Assembly: GCF_012844455.2 (NCBI RefSeq)
Contig: NZ_JABBCQ020000001.1
Coordinates: 124,001 to 188,000, forward strand
Reading direction: 5' to 3'
Origin: Comamonas suwonensis
GTDB taxonomy: Bacteria; Pseudomonadota; Gammaproteobacteria; Burkholderiales; Burkholderiaceae_C
DNA length: 64,000 nucleotides
Of the stretch, positions 38,601 to 46,910 are shown piece after piece. Positions within the stretch are counted from its first letter, which is position 1. Each line of letters opens with the position of its first letter. The translations under genes were made by a program, and so were the position numbers. A model generated the notes under the pieces. That model ran no database searches. It saw only the letters and a program-made list of their open reading frames with translations, and was not told where the DNA came from.

Positions 38601-39205
38601 CGGCTCATGGCAAAGGCATGCAGGCCCATGTCCAGAATATCCTGCACATTGCTGGGAAAGAACACCGGTGTGCCGCAGGCCTTGAAAATGTGGTCGCTCT
38701 GGTGCGCGGCGGTGGATGATTTGCTGATGTGGTCATCACCCGCAATCGCGATCACGCCGCCATGTTGGGCCGTGCCAGCCATATTGGCGTGCTTGAACAC
38801 GTCGGAGCAGCGGTCCACGCCCGGTCCCTTGCCGTACCAGATGCCAAAGACGCCGTCGAACTTCTTGGTTTCGGGGTAGAGGTCCAACTGCTGCGTACCC
38901 CAGACGGCGGTAGCGCCCAGTTCCTCATTCACACCAGGCTGAAAGACGATGTGATTGGCCTCCATGTGCTTTTTGGCGGCCCACAGCGACTGATCGTAGG
39001 TACCCAGTGGAGATCCCCGATAGCCGCTGATAAAACCCGCGGTATTGAGCCCCGCCTGCGCATCACGCAGCCGCTGCAGCATGGGTAGCCTGACCAGTGC
39101 CTGCACGCCACTCATAAAGGCGCGGCCACGGTCTAGGGAGTATTTGTCGTCCAGAGTCACAGACTCCAGGGCACGACGGACTTCATCGGGCAAAGGGGCA
39201 TTCAT
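35627..39205 (-). CDS. Indolepyruvate ferredoxin oxidoreductase, fused large form
   Basis: 1192-residue fusion of the IorA- and IorB-type units. It oxidatively decarboxylates aryl- or branched-chain 2-oxo acids such as indolepyruvate to acyl-CoA, using TPP and iron-sulfur clusters. In order: an N-terminal pyrimidine-binding domain (SGYRGSPLGTYDQ), a TPP domain (CSGCPHNTST; GGEGVTWVGQAPF; NLGDGTYFHSG), a ferredoxin-like segment near residue 660 (CEGCGDCSVQSNC) with more cysteines just after (CNKDYSCVNGFCPSF), and a C-terminal gamma-type domain (GVGGTGVITIGSLL). ATG at 39205 has GGAG upstream. Divergent from the AsnC-type regulator, which probably controls it. Confidence 0.93.
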   Translation of the reverse strand: MNAPLPDEVRRALESVTLDDKYSLDRGRAFMSGVQALVRLPMLQRLRDAQAGLNTAGFISGYRGSPLGTYDQSLWAAKKHMEANHIVFQPGVNEELGATAVWGTQQLDLYPETKKFDGVFGIWYGKGPGVDRCSDVFKHANMAGTAQHGGVIAIAGDDHISKSSTAAHQSDHIFKACGTPVFFPSNVQDILDMGLHAFAMSRFSGLWSGMKTIQEVVESSSSVLVDPDRVNIVLPEDFQMPPGGLHIRWPDPPLEQEARLMNYKWYAALAYVRANKLNHNVIEGPNDRFGIIASGKAYNDTRQALADLGLDEDTCHQLGIRLHKVNVVWPLEATITRDFARGLQEILVVEEKRQVIEYQVKEELYNWRDDVRPNVVGKFSDDHGGEWSLPNPSTDWLLRPNADLTPALIARAIAARLKKLGVPGHVEVRMQQRLAVLDARETALKAAKEASTGDRTPWFCSGCPHNTSTRVPEGSRAVAGIGCHYMTTWMPDRRTSTFTQMGGEGVTWVGQAPFTNEPHVFANLGDGTYFHSGLLAIRQSIAAGTNITYKVLYNDAVAMTGGQRVGERPEGHSVLQIMNSLLSEGVKKLVIVTDEPQKYDGVKLGEGVTVHHRDELDAIQRQFRELQGCTAIIYDQTCATEKRRRRKRGTLATPDKTVVINELVCEGCGDCSVQSNCLSVEPVETEFGRKRRINQNSCNKDYSCVNGFCPSFVTVEGGTLKKPKKEKKGSLEALPNIPEPVLPVAEQAWCIVVAGVGGTGVITIGSLLGMAAHLEGKGVITQDAAGLAQKGGSTWSHIQIANRADAIYTTKVDIAKADLVIGCDPIVAATPTTLSVMQPGRTYVALNSHAAPTATFVGNPDWQSPAARCATALADAVGYDALGSFDAEKAASALLGDSIYANPMMLGYAWQKGKVPLTNASLMRAMELNGVQVTRNQEAFEWGRRCAHDLEAVRALYQATQVIQFVKKPSLAEMLEKRVEFLTAYQNAAYAQQYRDFVGKVHATEESLGGGTRLTQVVARYLFKLMAYKDEYEVARLHTDPAFNEKISAMFEGDFKVVHHLAPPGLAKKDEQGHLKKKSYGPWMHKAMGLLAGMKGLRGTAFDPFGRTEERRTERALIGEYRDCIDTLLSGLTAEKLALAVEIASIPEDIRGYGHVKERHLAAARTKWQALMARWDGAPEVVAAPAKLAAVN

Positions 39206-39403
39206 GGCTTGTCTCCATGTGGGGTTGCTTCCCTGGCGGCTGGTGGCCACCAGAGCAGCATATTGCTTTCGGCATTACTGCGCCATATGCAGCGAACGCC
39301 AGTTGTTTTTCCAAAGTTTAAGGAAAACGGCCTGAATAGAGCTTTCTTTTTATTGCCGGGATTAACCTAGTTTTTGAAAGAATCTTGCTGTAAATTATGA
39401 AAA

Positions 39404-39886
39404 ATGAACCAACTGGATCGTTTCGACTGGGCCATCCTGAATGAGCTGCAAATGGATGGGCGCCTGACCAATGCCGAGCTCGCCCAGCGCGTGGGCCTGT
39501 CCGCCGCACCTTGCTGGCGACGCGTGCGCGCACTGGAAGAGTCGGGCTACATCACCGGCTATCACGCCACGCTGGACCGCCACAAACTGGGCCTGGGCGT
39601 GCTGGCCTTTGTGCGCGTGGATGCCGCGCAGAACACGGCGGACATCACGCTGCGCATGGAGGAAGCCATTCGCCTGCTGCCCGAGGTCACCAGCTGCCAC
39701 TACATCAGCGGCGCAGGCACCTTCGAGCTACAAGTCGTGGCCCGCGATCTGGAGAGCTTTTCCGGCTTTGTGCGCAACGTGCTGCTGCACCTGCCCAACG
39801 TCAAAGACGTGCACACGATTTTTTCGCTGGGCGAGGTGAAGTCCAGCAGCGCCCTACCGCTGCCCAATACCTTGACGCACACATAA
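39404..39886 (+). CDS. Lrp/AsnC family transcriptional regulator
   Basis: 160 residues: an N-terminal winged helix-turn-helix (LDRFDWAILNELQMDGRLTN, then AELAQRVGLSAAPCWRRVRALEESGYI) and a C-terminal RAM ligand-binding domain (LGVLAFVRVD; EVTSCHYISGAGTFELQVVA, shown here as SCHYISGAGTFELQ). These factors sense amino acids or 2-oxo acids. Being divergent from the 2-oxo acid oxidoreductase across 198 bases, it is the natural candidate to regulate that gene. Confidence 0.93.
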   Translation: MNQLDRFDWAILNELQMDGRLTNAELAQRVGLSAAPCWRRVRALEESGYITGYHATLDRHKLGLGVLAFVRVDAAQNTADITLRMEEAIRLLPEVTSCHYISGAGTFELQVVARDLESFSGFVRNVLLHLPNVKDVHTIFSLGEVKSSSALPLPNTLTHT

Positions 39887-39985
39887 GCCCGCGCGGCTGC
39901 ATGCATCAGGTCTGCATCACAAATGGAAGCATGTACCGCGTGATTTGTCTGCATTCCAGCATGAATTCGCTTTGAAAGTATTTCT

Positions 39986-40017
39986 AAAGAAGCGCTCAAA
40001 GCTCATTATTTGATAGC
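39986..40017. repeat. Interspersed repeat copy upstream of the MFS gene
   Basis: AAGCGCTCAAAGCTCATT followed by TTTGATAGC, matching the order AAGCGCT-AGCT-TTTGATAGC of the other copies. Lies in the 233-base gap between the AsnC-type regulator and the transporter, where I see no gene. Confidence 0.5.
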
Positions 40018-40119
40018 AAAAGGAGCAGTCACACTGCGCCAACCGCAATTCACTCCGTGTTTGGTCAGCCGGGGGACTACGTATTTGTCACATCAAGTTC
40101 CTGCGACAGAATCGGCCTC

Positions 40120-41826
40120 ATGGCCCACGATGAATCCCTAGAACGCGCTCCGCAAGCTCCCATTTCCGAACCGGGCCAAACCCCTGCAGGCAAGCTGCTG
40201 GAAGATCCATCGGCCATGCCTTCCGCCAGCTCCGCGCCTGCCGCTGCACCCGGCGTCTGGGCCCCGCTGGCCACTCCCACCTTCCGCATGCTGTGGATGA
40301 TCTGGATGGCCGCCAACATCTGCATGTGGATGAACGATGTGGCAGCGGCCTGGCTGATGACCTCGCTGACCACCTCGCCAGTGCTGGTGGCGCTGGTGCA
40401 GTCCGCCTCCACCTTGCCGGTGCTGCTGCTGGCACTGCCCAGCGGCGCGCTGGCCGACATTCTGGACCGGCGCCGCTATTTCATCGTCACCCAGTTCTGG
40501 GTGGCGGCCGTGGCCCTGCTGCTATGTCTGGTCGTGCTCTCGGGCTATCTCACGCCCTATCTGCTGCTGGCTCTGGTGTTTGCCAATGGCATCGGCCTGG
40601 CCATGCGCTGGCCGGTGTTCTCGGCGCTGATCCCCGAGCTGATGCCCAAGCACCATCTGCCGTTTGCCATGGCACTCAACGGCGTGGCCATGAACGCCTC
40701 GCGCATCATCGGCCCGCTGGTGGCTGGTGCTCTCATCGCCAGCCTGGGCAGCGCCTGGGTGTTTGTGCTCAATGCGGTGCTGTCCATCATCTCCGGCTTT
40801 GTGCTGCTGCGCTGGAAGCGCCAGCAGCCCGCAAACCCGCTGGGCCGTGAACACCTAGGCTCCGCCATGCGTGTGGGCCTGCAGTTTGTCAAGGAGTCGC
40901 CACGCATGCATGCCGTGCTGCTGCGCACCATCTGCTATTTTTTGCTGGCGGCGGCCATCATGGCCCTGTTGCCGCTGACGGCCCAGCGCCTGGACCACGG
41001 CACGGCCAGCAGCGGCAGTGCAGGCACCTTCACGGTACTGCTGGCCTCCATGGGCGCGGGGGCCATTCTGGGCGCCATGCTGCTGCCGCGCATCCGCCAG
41101 CTGCTATCCAATGAGCGCATGGTGCTGGCCGGGGTGAGCACGCAGAGCCTGGCCACGCTGATTGTGGCCTTCGCCCCCCATATCTCCATCGCCATTCTGG
41201 GCATGCTGCTGTCCGGTCTGGCCTTGCTGGCCACGGCCAATACGCTGGGCGTCGCGGCCCAGATGGCGCTGCCCAACTGGGTGCGCGCGCGCGGCATGTC
41301 GATCTATCAAATGTCCATCATGGGCAGCACGGCCATCGGTGCAGCGCTGTGGGGCAAGATCGCCAGCCTCGGCTCGGTGCAGGCCAGCATGGCCATTGCC
41401 GCCATCAGCGGGCTGATAGCACTGCTGATCGTGCAGCGCCTGAACCCCGACCGCAACATGGAGGAAGATCTCAGCCCCTCCAAGGCCTTCACCCCGCCCA
41501 CCACCGATACCCCACCGGAAGCCGGCCGCGTGGTGGTGACCATCGAATATCTGGTGGAACCCACCCGCGCCGATGCTTTCAGAAAGCTCATGCAGCACAG
41601 CCGCCGCAGCCGCTTGCGTCAGGGCGCGCTGTCGTGGAACTTGCTGCACAGCATGAGCCACCCTGATCGCTTCATCGAGCAGATCACGGATGAATCCTGG
41701 ACCGAACATCTGCGCCGCTTTGAGCGCGTGACGGCCGACGATGTGGCACTGCGCGACCGCAAGCTGAGCTTCCACAAGGGCAAGGAACCACCGGTGGTGC
41801 GCCGTTATTTCACCGATTCGATTTGA
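40120..41826 (+). CDS. MFS exporter of the MFS_3 (EntS-like) family with a C-terminal extra domain
   Basis: 568 residues. After a 45-residue hydrophilic leader, about 12 membrane segments cover roughly residues 50-450, with DMLDRR-like loop ALADILDRRRYF between TM2 and TM3. The last 100 residues (VVVTIEYLVEPTRADAFRKL to YFTDSI) are soluble and resemble a ferredoxin-like barrel of the ABM type, an arrangement known for this MFS branch. The substrate is unknown; EntS-type members export siderophores or drugs. ATG at 40120 is preferred over a GTG at 40057; neither has a strong RBS. Confidence 0.87.
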   Translation: MAHDESLERAPQAPISEPGQTPAGKLLEDPSAMPSASSAPAAAPGVWAPLATPTFRMLWMIWMAANICMWMNDVAAAWLMTSLTTSPVLVALVQSASTLPVLLLALPSGALADILDRRRYFIVTQFWVAAVALLLCLVVLSGYLTPYLLLALVFANGIGLAMRWPVFSALIPELMPKHHLPFAMALNGVAMNASRIIGPLVAGALIASLGSAWVFVLNAVLSIISGFVLLRWKRQQPANPLGREHLGSAMRVGLQFVKESPRMHAVLLRTICYFLLAAAIMALLPLTAQRLDHGTASSGSAGTFTVLLASMGAGAILGAMLLPRIRQLLSNERMVLAGVSTQSLATLIVAFAPHISIAILGMLLSGLALLATANTLGVAAQMALPNWVRARGMSIYQMSIMGSTAIGAALWGKIASLGSVQASMAIAAISGLIALLIVQRLNPDRNMEEDLSPSKAFTPPTTDTPPEAGRVVVTIEYLVEPTRADAFRKLMQHSRRSRLRQGALSWNLLHSMSHPDRFIEQITDESWTEHLRRFERVTADDVALRDRKLSFHKGKEPPVVRRYFTDSI

Positions 41827-41836
41827 ATGGGCAAGC

Positions 41837-41928
41837 AAAAAAGGAGCTATCAGCGCTTATCAATCAATGACTTCAGGCATTTCTGTGTGTGAAATCATCG
41901 ACAAACAGGCGCTGACAGCTCCTTTTTT
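41837..41928. terminator. Long-loop hairpin terminator built from the interspersed repeat
   Basis: Arms at 41837-41856 and 41909-41928 pair over 20 bases with one mismatch, from AAAAAAGGAGCT to AGCTCCTTTTTT, around a 52-base loop. TCAGCGC/GCGCTGA in the arms is the repeat core. It separates the convergent MFS and mltA genes and carries T-runs for both directions. Confidence 0.75.
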
Positions 41929-41940
41929 AGAGTGCCGTGC

Positions 41941-43116
41941 TTAACGCAGATGCGGCGCTGACCCCACCAGACTCTTGGGCCAGAAAGCCCAGAGCTTGAG
42001 CGGTTGTTTGACACGCCCCGCCACGTCGCCGGCCTCAGGACCCCAGCCCATGAAGTAATCAGCCCGCACGGCGCCCACAATGGCGCTGCCCGTGTCCTGC
42101 GCAAACACCAGGCGGTTGAGTGACACCGTAGGGCCCGGTGTGGACAGCCACACCGGCGTGCCGTAGGGGATGCTGTTGCGGTCCACCGCAATCGATCGGC
42201 CGGGCGTCAGCGCCACGCCCTGCGCGCCCTTGGGGCCAAACTGGGCATCAAAATCGTTGAGCGCCTCTTCACGGAAGAAGACATAGCGCGGATTGCTCCA
42301 CAGCATCTCGTTGACTCGCGAGGGGTTGGCCGCAATCCAGGCGCTGATACCGGGCCAGGTTGCATCGCGCACCAGGTTCTGGTCCAGCAGCCAGCGGCCC
42401 ACGCTCTTGTAAGGCTGGTCGTTGGTGCCGGCATAGGCCACGCGAACCATGCGCTGGCGGCCATCGGTTTCGGTCAACATCAGGCGGCCCGAGCCCTGAA
42501 TGTGCAACACCAGCATGTCCACCGGGTCACGCATCCATGCGATGACTCGGCCTGCCAGCGCAGCCTGCGCTTCGGCATTGGTGTCGATCTGCTGGCGTGT
42601 GAACCATGGCTTGCGCTTGCCAAAGCCTTGGGGCGTCTGGTACAGCGGCACATTGAAGCCATTGCCCTGCACGCGGCGCGCCTCGAACACGGGCTCATAG
42701 TAGGCAGTCAGCATACCGTCGGGGCTACCCGTTCCCGCCTCAATACGGAAGGGCTGCAGGGTGTTCATCATCCAGCTGCGCTGCTCACCCTCTGACGCAA
42801 TGCTCAGGCGACGCACATCACCGCACAGGCCGGCAAACACGGTGCTGGGGCGCTCGCAATTTTTGATCCAAGCATTCCAGGCTTCATTGAGCGAGTCCTG
42901 CGGAACACCGGGCAAATCCCCCCAGTCCACTGGCACCCAGCGGCTTTTAGTGGGTACATTGGCAGTAAACGGTGGCTTGGGCGTAGTCGCAGCCCCCCCG
43001 TGCGGAGCCATCTCTGGCACCGGCATCGGGTCGTTTTGCTGCTTGGTGGTGGTGCAAGCCACCAGGGTTCCTACAATCAGCGCCAGTAAAGCATGGCGCA
43101 GGAGATGGACATTCAT
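41941..43116 (-). CDS. mltA: Membrane-bound lytic murein transglycosylase A
   Basis: Cleaves the MurNAc-GlcNAc bond of peptidoglycan with 1,6-anhydro product. Lipoprotein of 391 residues with lipobox VAC (signal VHLLRHALLALIVGTLVAC, Cys near residue 20). The double-psi barrel core shows GMLTAYYEPVFEARR, HIQGSGRLML, and the C-terminal 3D domain FAQDTGSAIVGAVRADYFMG with the catalytic Asp. Start at 43116 so that the signal peptide begins the protein; the open frame extends 51 codons further but that region codes the opposite-strand small protein. Confidence 0.95.
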   Translation of the reverse strand: MNVHLLRHALLALIVGTLVACTTTKQQNDPMPVPEMAPHGGAATTPKPPFTANVPTKSRWVPVDWGDLPGVPQDSLNEAWNAWIKNCERPSTVFAGLCGDVRRLSIASEGEQRSWMMNTLQPFRIEAGTGSPDGMLTAYYEPVFEARRVQGNGFNVPLYQTPQGFGKRKPWFTRQQIDTNAEAQAALAGRVIAWMRDPVDMLVLHIQGSGRLMLTETDGRQRMVRVAYAGTNDQPYKSVGRWLLDQNLVRDATWPGISAWIAANPSRVNEMLWSNPRYVFFREEALNDFDAQFGPKGAQGVALTPGRSIAVDRNSIPYGTPVWLSTPGPTVSLNRLVFAQDTGSAIVGAVRADYFMGWGPEAGDVAGRVKQPLKLWAFWPKSLVGSAPHLR

Positions 43117-43285
43117 GGGTCTGATTTTGCTTGAAGCACTGCTAGCGTTGGCGATTCTGGCCGCTATTGTGTGGTGGACCATGTTCTCGGGTCGAAAAAA
43201 GGGTGAGTTACTCTCATCAGAAGAGGCGACAGCACCCACGAAAACTCCTGAAAATTCGGGGCAGGACAAGCCGAATCCAGATTAG
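43115..43285 (+). CDS. Small membrane protein head-to-head with mltA
   Basis: 56 residues: one hydrophobic N-terminal helix (MGLILLEALLALAILAAIVWW) is shown here in part as LLALAILAAIVWW, then MFSGRKKGELLSSEE and a Pro/Thr-rich acidic tail. An AGGAG lies ten bases before the ATG, inside the mltA signal-peptide codons. Its ATG and the mltA ATG overlap in a shared CATG on opposite strands. I recall similar small proteins with a VWWTMFSGR motif in Comamonadaceae, but I cannot verify this. Function unknown. Confidence 0.68.
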   Translation: MGLILLEALLALAILAAIVWWTMFSGRKKGELLSSEEATAPTKTPENSGQDKPNPD

Positions 43286-43484
43286 CGCATGGCGCTGTAC
43301 GCTTGTGGAAAGTCGCCATGTCACCCACAGACAGTGACAATCTTTTGCATCCGAAACCATGCGCTAGCGGGCGTCCTACGTTTTTTGTGGCTTCTTGGCA
43401 GTACGCTAGCGTCATTGCCGCATTCCAGCAGTGCTGGTTTTTGCACGACCGCTTAAGGTCACTCACCCAACTAAGGAGTTTTCT

Positions 43485-44134
43485 ATGCGCAAGCAAATGG
43501 CTGTGACGGCCGCTCTGGCCTCTGCATTGTTGATCACCGGCTGTGCCAACACGGGTGGCATGTCGGACACCACGCGTCGCACCGCCACAGGCGCAGGCGT
43601 AGGCGCACTGGGTGGCGCTGCCATCGGTGCCATCGCTGGCGGCCACGCAGGCTCTGGCGCACTGATTGGTGCGGGCGTAGGCGCTCTGGGCTCCTACATC
43701 TGGTCCAAGAATCTGGAAAAGCAAAAGGCTGAAATGGAAGCCGCGACCCAGGGCACCGGCGTGGGCGTGACTCAGACCGCTGACAACCAGCTCAAGCTGG
43801 ACATCCCCAGCGACATTTCCTTTGACACCGGTCGCTCCGACGCAACTTTGCTCCCATCCTCGATCGCTTTGCCGACGGCCTGCGCAACAACCCCAATGCA
43901 GAGGTGCGCATCATCGGTCACACCGACAGCACAGGCTCTGACGCCATCAACGACCCTCTGTCGCTGCAGCGTGCTGAAAGCACACGCAACTATCTGACAT
44001 CGCGCGGCGTGAACGGTGCCCGCATTCAGGTGCAGGGCATGGGATCGCGCCAACCCGTCGCATCCAACTCCACGACCGAAGGCCGCTCGCGCAATCGCCG
44101 CGTTGAAATTTTTGTGGGCGAACGCGCTCGCTAA
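43485..44134 (+). pseudogene. OmpA-family lipoprotein (YiaD-like) broken by a frameshift
   Basis: The first frame gives a lipoprotein signal (lipobox ITGC), a glycine-zipper region (GVGALGGAAIGAIAGGHAG) and the start of the OmpA domain up to ISFDTGRSD near 43840. The next frame continues FAPILDRFADGLRNNPN, IIGHTDSTG, RAESTRNYL and RRVEIFVGE to the stop at 44134. The C-terminal part has the peptidoglycan-binding Asp and Arg. The junction lies at about 43841-43846. Family members read SD-x-KP-x-F here, so a 7-base loss is more likely than one missing base. AAGGAG precedes the ATG. It could also be a sequencing error. Confidence 0.85.
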
Positions 44135-44152
44135 GCCAGGCCTTGGCCCAGC

Positions 44153-44181
44153 AAAAAAGCCCCGAAGTTCGGGGCTTTTTC
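44153..44181 (+). terminator. Intrinsic terminator
   Basis: AAAAAGCCCCGAA and TTCGGGGCTTTTT pair around one base. It lies between the OmpA-type gene and the convergent response regulator and can serve both. Confidence 0.93.
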
Positions 44182-44199
44182 ATTTCTGAGGCCTGTATT

Positions 44200-44829
44200 T
44201 CAGGCGTGGCGCAGCAGGTTAGCCAACTCCACAGCAGACTTGACCTGCATCTTGTCAAAAACACGCGCCCGGTGCACTTCCACAGTGCGCACGCTGATAT
44301 CGAGCTGGTCGGCAATCAGTTTGTTGGGCACGCCTTCCACCACCAGCTTCATCACGTCTTTTTCACGGTCAGTCAGCTCACCCAGGCGGCTGCGCACCGC
44401 CTCGCGCTCCTGCAAAACAGCAAGATGCTCGGCGGACAGCGCCAGCGCCTGCTCGACACGGTCAACCAGCGCATTGTCTGAAAACGGCTTTTCGCAAAAA
44501 TCGAACGCACCGCGCTTGACGGTATCCACCGCCGTGGGCACATCGGCATGACCGGTCAAAAAGATCACGGGCATGGCCTCGATCTGGTTGCGCTCCAGCA
44601 TGCGGTTGAAGAGGGACAGGCCACTCATGCCTGTCATTCGCATGTCGAGCAGCAGACAGGCGGGGCGGCGCTTCACGGGGTTGGTCTGCAGCACGGCCTG
44701 CTCGAATTCCTCGGCATTGCGATAGCACTCGCTGAGCAATCTGCGCGAACGCAGCAGCCATGCCAATGCCTCTCGGACAGCGGCATCGTCATCCACGACA
44801 TAGACGGTAGCGTCGGTTACTGGTTCCAT
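44200..44829 (-). CDS. Response regulator, FixJ/NarL-type with LuxR output
   Basis: 209 residues. Receiver domain with the acidic pocket VVDDDAAVRE and the phosphoacceptor Asp62 (LLLDMRMTGMSG), the Thr in FLTGHAD and the Lys in EKPF. The C-terminal LuxR-type helix-turn-helix has LTDREKDVMKLVVEGVPNKLIA and SVRTVEVHRARVF, so it is a transcription factor of the FixJ group. It starts five bases after the histidine kinase gene and is its cognate partner. Target genes unknown. Confidence 0.95.
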   Translation of the reverse strand: MEPVTDATVYVVDDDAAVREALAWLLRSRRLLSECYRNAEEFEQAVLQTNPVKRRPACLLLDMRMTGMSGLSLFNRMLERNQIEAMPVIFLTGHADVPTAVDTVKRGAFDFCEKPFSDNALVDRVEQALALSAEHLAVLQEREAVRSRLGELTDREKDVMKLVVEGVPNKLIADQLDISVRTVEVHRARVFDKMQVKSAVELANLLRHA

Positions 44830-44834
44830 GAGGC

Positions 44835-46910
44835 CTAGTTTTCTGTGGGTTCCCAGTGGGTCGGAAGCGTGAAGACAAACTCCGTGCCCTGTGGGAGGTG
44901 CGGGCGGTAATCAAGATGACCGCCATGTTGCTCAACCACCGTTCGGCACAGGCTCAGGCCCAGGCCCATGCCTTCCGAACGGGTGGTGAAGAAGGGGGTG
45001 AACAGCAGCTCGGCGACTTCTTCAGAAATACCCGATCCACGGTCCATGACGGAAAATTCTACCCAACGCCCGTTATCCCCCTCAGAACTGCGCCTGACTC
45101 TCAGCGTCAGAATACGTTCCTTCAGGCCCGGAACATCCATGGCCTGCATGCCGTTGCGCGCCAGATTGAGCAGCACCTGCTCGACCATGGTGGCATCGCA
45201 GAGCACGCCCGGCAGCTCGGGCTCCAGCTCCAGCTGAACCGTCACATGCAGCTTGTGCGCCTGCAGATAAACCAGCGGCATGACGGCATCAATCAGTTCC
45301 ATAGGCTGCACCGTCTCTCTGGATTTATCGCGCCGGCGCACAAAGTCGCGCACGCTCTTGATGACCTTGCCCGCACGGTCGGCCTGAACGCTGATGCGCT
45401 CCATGGCCATGCGCAAGTCCTTGAGCTGTTCATCCCCCGGGTCTGCAGTCTCATGCGCCAGAATATTGAGCGAGCCGGTGGCATAGCTGGAAATAGCGGC
45501 CAGCGGTTGTGTCAGCTCATGGCTGAGCATGGACGCCATCTCGCCCACCGTGGCCAGGCGGGCCGTGGCCTGCAGACGTTCATGCGAGGCGCGCGAGATT
45601 TCTTCCATGCGGCGCTGCTCGCTGATGTCGATGAAGGCACTCATCCAGCCCGTGTGCAGGCCCTGAGCGGTAATCAAGGGGGCCTCAAAAATCAGCACCG
45701 GAAAGCGCGATCCGTTCTTACGCATGAAAACGCTCTCATGCCCCTGACGAGGGATGGGCAGCAAGCCGGCAAGCCGCTGATCGCGCCGACTCACATACTC
45801 CTGCGCCAGCTCTGGCGGCCAGTAAGGCGCCACATTCAGCCCCAGCAATTCTTTGGCCGTAAATCCCACCATGTTGCAAAAGGCTGGGTTCACATAGGTG
45901 ATGCGGCCCTGCAGATCACGCGCCCGCATGCCTGTGACCAGGGAGTCTTCCATGGCCTTGCGAAACGCCAGCGCATCACCCAGATCGCGCTCGGCGCGCA
46001 GGCGCCGGCGGTTGTCGCGCACCAACACCACCACCACCGAAATCAACGCTATAGACATGGCCGTGACCAGCGCCGTCATCACATTGGGAAATACGCTGGG
46101 CGCGTGATGCCAGCTGTCCATGCGCAGCACCAGCGTGTTGCCGGGCAAGTCCAGCAGTTGCTGGGCCGTAAACATGCGCGAGCCACGCCATGCCGCGCCC
46201 ACCATGGCTAGGCGGGTGCCATCCGGCTCGGTAAATGAAACCTCCTGAGTGCGCGGCAAGGACTTGGCGACCTGCGTCATCAGAATGCCCTGCAGGCTGT
46301 ACGTGCCCAGCACAAAGCCGACCACATGACCGTTTTCCGTCAGCGGCATGCAGACCTGCATGGTCTCGGTGCCTAGCCCTTCGCCCAGCAGCTGAAACTT
46401 GCTCGCAGAGTACGAAGGCCCATTGGCGCGCCGCGCCTGCGAGCAGATCAGCGCCTCGCTGGAGTGCAGTTCCAGCGCATGGCTTTCCTCTTCATGCAGC
46501 AAGGTGCGATAAGGGGTTTCGGCATGCTCAATCATGCCCATGCTCTCGCTGCGCCATTCAATGCGCATCAAGTCGCGGCGCTGCTGCAGCAGATCAGTCG
46601 CACGCGCCCGCCATGCGGCATGGTTGCTGCTGTGTGCGTTCAGCGCCAGCAAATCCTGCAGGTTACGCCCCAGTGCTGCGCGAATATCGCCCACCGCATT
46701 GGCGGTATCGCGCTCCAGCTTTTCCTGCACCTGCGATGCTTCGTAGCGCCCGGCCAGCCACACCATGGTGACCAGCATGCTGACCACCAGCGCCACCAGC
46801 AAAGTCCATAGCGACCAGCGCTTCCAGGCCATGCGCCAGCGTCGCCAGGGCCAATGGGCAGGGTGGTCCTCGGGCAGTTCGTCCAGAGTGGAATTCAGCG
46901 ATTCAGTCAC
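44835..46910 (-). CDS. PAS-domain membrane sensor histidine kinase
   Basis: 691 residues. TM1 is at about residues 33-54, then a periplasmic domain of some 220 residues (residues 55-276), TM2 at about 277-298, a coiled linker, a PAS domain (about 316-435), and a HisKA/HATPase core with phosphoacceptor His464 (MLSHELTQPLAAI). ATP-binding motifs are NLARNGMQAM and GSGISEE, GMGLGLSLCRTVV. The HELTQPL H-box is that of the DctB/FixL type. GTG start overlapping the nitrilase stop (GTGA). Signal unknown. Confidence 0.95.
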   Translation of the reverse strand: MTESLNSTLDELPEDHPAHWPWRRWRMAWKRWSLWTLLVALVVSMLVTMVWLAGRYEASQVQEKLERDTANAVGDIRAALGRNLQDLLALNAHSSNHAAWRARATDLLQQRRDLMRIEWRSESMGMIEHAETPYRTLLHEEESHALELHSSEALICSQARRANGPSYSASKFQLLGEGLGTETMQVCMPLTENGHVVGFVLGTYSLQGILMTQVAKSLPRTQEVSFTEPDGTRLAMVGAAWRGSRMFTAQQLLDLPGNTLVLRMDSWHHAPSVFPNVMTALVTAMSIALISVVVVLVRDNRRRLRAERDLGDALAFRKAMEDSLVTGMRARDLQGRITYVNPAFCNMVGFTAKELLGLNVAPYWPPELAQEYVSRRDQRLAGLLPIPRQGHESVFMRKNGSRFPVLIFEAPLITAQGLHTGWMSAFIDISEQRRMEEISRASHERLQATARLATVGEMASMLSHELTQPLAAISSYATGSLNILAHETADPGDEQLKDLRMAMERISVQADRAGKVIKSVRDFVRRRDKSRETVQPMELIDAVMPLVYLQAHKLHVTVQLELEPELPGVLCDATMVEQVLLNLARNGMQAMDVPGLKERILTLRVRRSSEGDNGRWVEFSVMDRGSGISEEVAELLFTPFFTTRSEGMGLGLSLCRTVVEQHGGHLDYRPHLPQGTEFVFTLPTHWEPTEN

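Noticed and set aside
36617..38719. 700-codon open frame opposite the indolepyruvate oxidoreductase
   Set aside because: Antisense frame of a highly conserved enzyme; low-complexity His/Gly/Ala composition and no ribosome-binding site.
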